A stretch of 14,175 nucleotides of DNA from Pelagibius sp036570545 (GTDB lineage: Bacteria > Pseudomonadota > Alphaproteobacteria > Kiloniellales > Kiloniellaceae), in the NCBI GenBank assembly GCA_036570545.1, contig DATCXZ010000411.1:1-14175 (forward strand), read 5' to 3'. The notes under the pieces are model-generated. The model was not told the DNA's origin and searched no databases. It worked only from the letters and a program-made list of their open reading frames with translations. The translations under genes were made by a program, and so were the position numbers. Below, one piece after another: positions 14,005 to 14,175 of this stretch; within the stretch, counting starts at the first letter, position 1; each line of letters begins with the position of its first letter.

Positions 14005-14047
14005 CGGCGCCGGTGCCGGCGGCAAGCGCGCGCCCCGAGCCCGGCCA

Positions 14048-14077
14048 TTGACCCCCGGGAAGCAGAGGCTCTAGTTT
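14048..14077 (+). promoter_or_regulatory. Possible promoter for the gene starting at 14084
   Basis: TTGACC at 14048-14053 (4 of 6 to consensus) is followed after 18 bases by TAGTTT at 14072-14077 (4 of 6). A start about seven bases downstream of the -10 would fall on the ATG at 14084, giving a leaderless or nearly leaderless message. AGAGG at 14064-14068 is an alternative but distant ribosome site if transcription begins further upstream. This is a weak consensus match in GC-rich DNA. Confidence 0.3.
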
Positions 14078-14083
14078 CCTGCC

Positions 14084-14175
14084 ATGAAGGCTTCCCCCGA
14101 CCCAACCCCTCGCCAGGCCGCTCCGGCGCCCCTGGCCCCCCCGGAGCAGCGCCGCGAGCCGCCGCCGCAGATCAA
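14084..14175 (+). CDS. 5' end of a gene running off the window (partial, unidentified)
   Basis: An ATG at 14084 opens a frame with no stop to the window end (30 complete codons). The visible N-terminus begins MKASPDPTPRQAAPAPLAPP and continues with more Pro, Arg and Gln, a low-complexity start seen before many cytoplasmic domains including regulators; nothing identifies the family. It is oriented away from the hydrolase gene, with the palindromic element between them. The start is supported only by its position and the possible promoter upstream; a later start is quite possible. Confidence 0.4.
   Translation, partial: MKASPDPTPRQAAPAPLAPPEQRREPPPQI

Noticed and set aside
13863..14105. 80-codon minus-strand open frame over the palindromic element
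   Set aside because: Its repeated peptide segments come from the inverted repeats; no start signal or family resemblance.
1..14175. tRNA, rRNA, CRISPR array, IS element or phage gene
   Set aside because: Looked for cloverleaf-like arms, regularly spaced repeats and transposase or integrase motifs; none seen by eye.

Overview
The window reads as a chromosomal surface-polysaccharide (LPS/O-antigen, capsule or glycolipid) locus from a high-GC Gram-negative bacterium. An alphaproteobacterium is most likely, perhaps Rhodospirillales-like. That placement is inference, from the high GC with strongly GC-biased third positions, the LPS-type gene content, and a palindromic intergenic element of the kind common in alphaproteobacteria. 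No rRNA or other marker gene is present to fix taxonomy.

Layout: 1-39 is the tail of an upstream gene. A well-formed sigma70-type promoter (57-86) precedes a plus-strand run, 181-3900. It holds a protein with a Kdo-transferase-like N-terminal half and a GT29/sialyltransferase-like C-terminal half, a glycosyltransferase-methyltransferase fusion (start reset to 1730), and a 2OG-Fe(II) oxygenase (start reset to 3154). Converging on it is a minus-strand pair: an AsnB-type amidotransferase (7760 to 5835) followed by a one-polypeptide ABC exporter (5622 to 3904). Divergent from asnB is a GT4-type glycosyltransferase (7926-9176). Converging on that is a translationally coupled minus-strand pair: a zinc-ribbon class I methyltransferase (11358 to 10354) and a second GT-B-like glycosyltransferase (10352 to 9210). 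The right end looks like ordinary chromosome: an ArsB/SLC13-type transporter (11445-12722), a secreted dienelactone-hydrolase-like protein (13802 to 12732), a 143-bp nested palindrome flanked by CTAG (13862-14004), and the start of a new plus-strand gene (14084 to the window end).

How the genes may work together (inference): the glycosyltransferases assemble a glycan; the methyltransferases, oxygenase and AsnB-like amidotransferase decorate it by methylation, hydroxylation or other oxidation, and amidation; the MsbA/PglK-type exporter flips the lipid-linked product. No polymerase, Wzx, WecA-type initiator or nucleotide-sugar pathway gene lies inside the window, so this is one part of a larger locus. 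Frequent strand switches and clear GC shifts, one of them inside the exporter gene, suggest a mosaic built by recombination.

The most unusual items are the two fusion architectures (181-1551 and 1730-3133), the neighbouring oxygenase, and the palindromic element near 13.9 kb. I saw no RNA gene, CRISPR array, transposase or phage gene. There is no gene-free stretch longer than about 300 bases.
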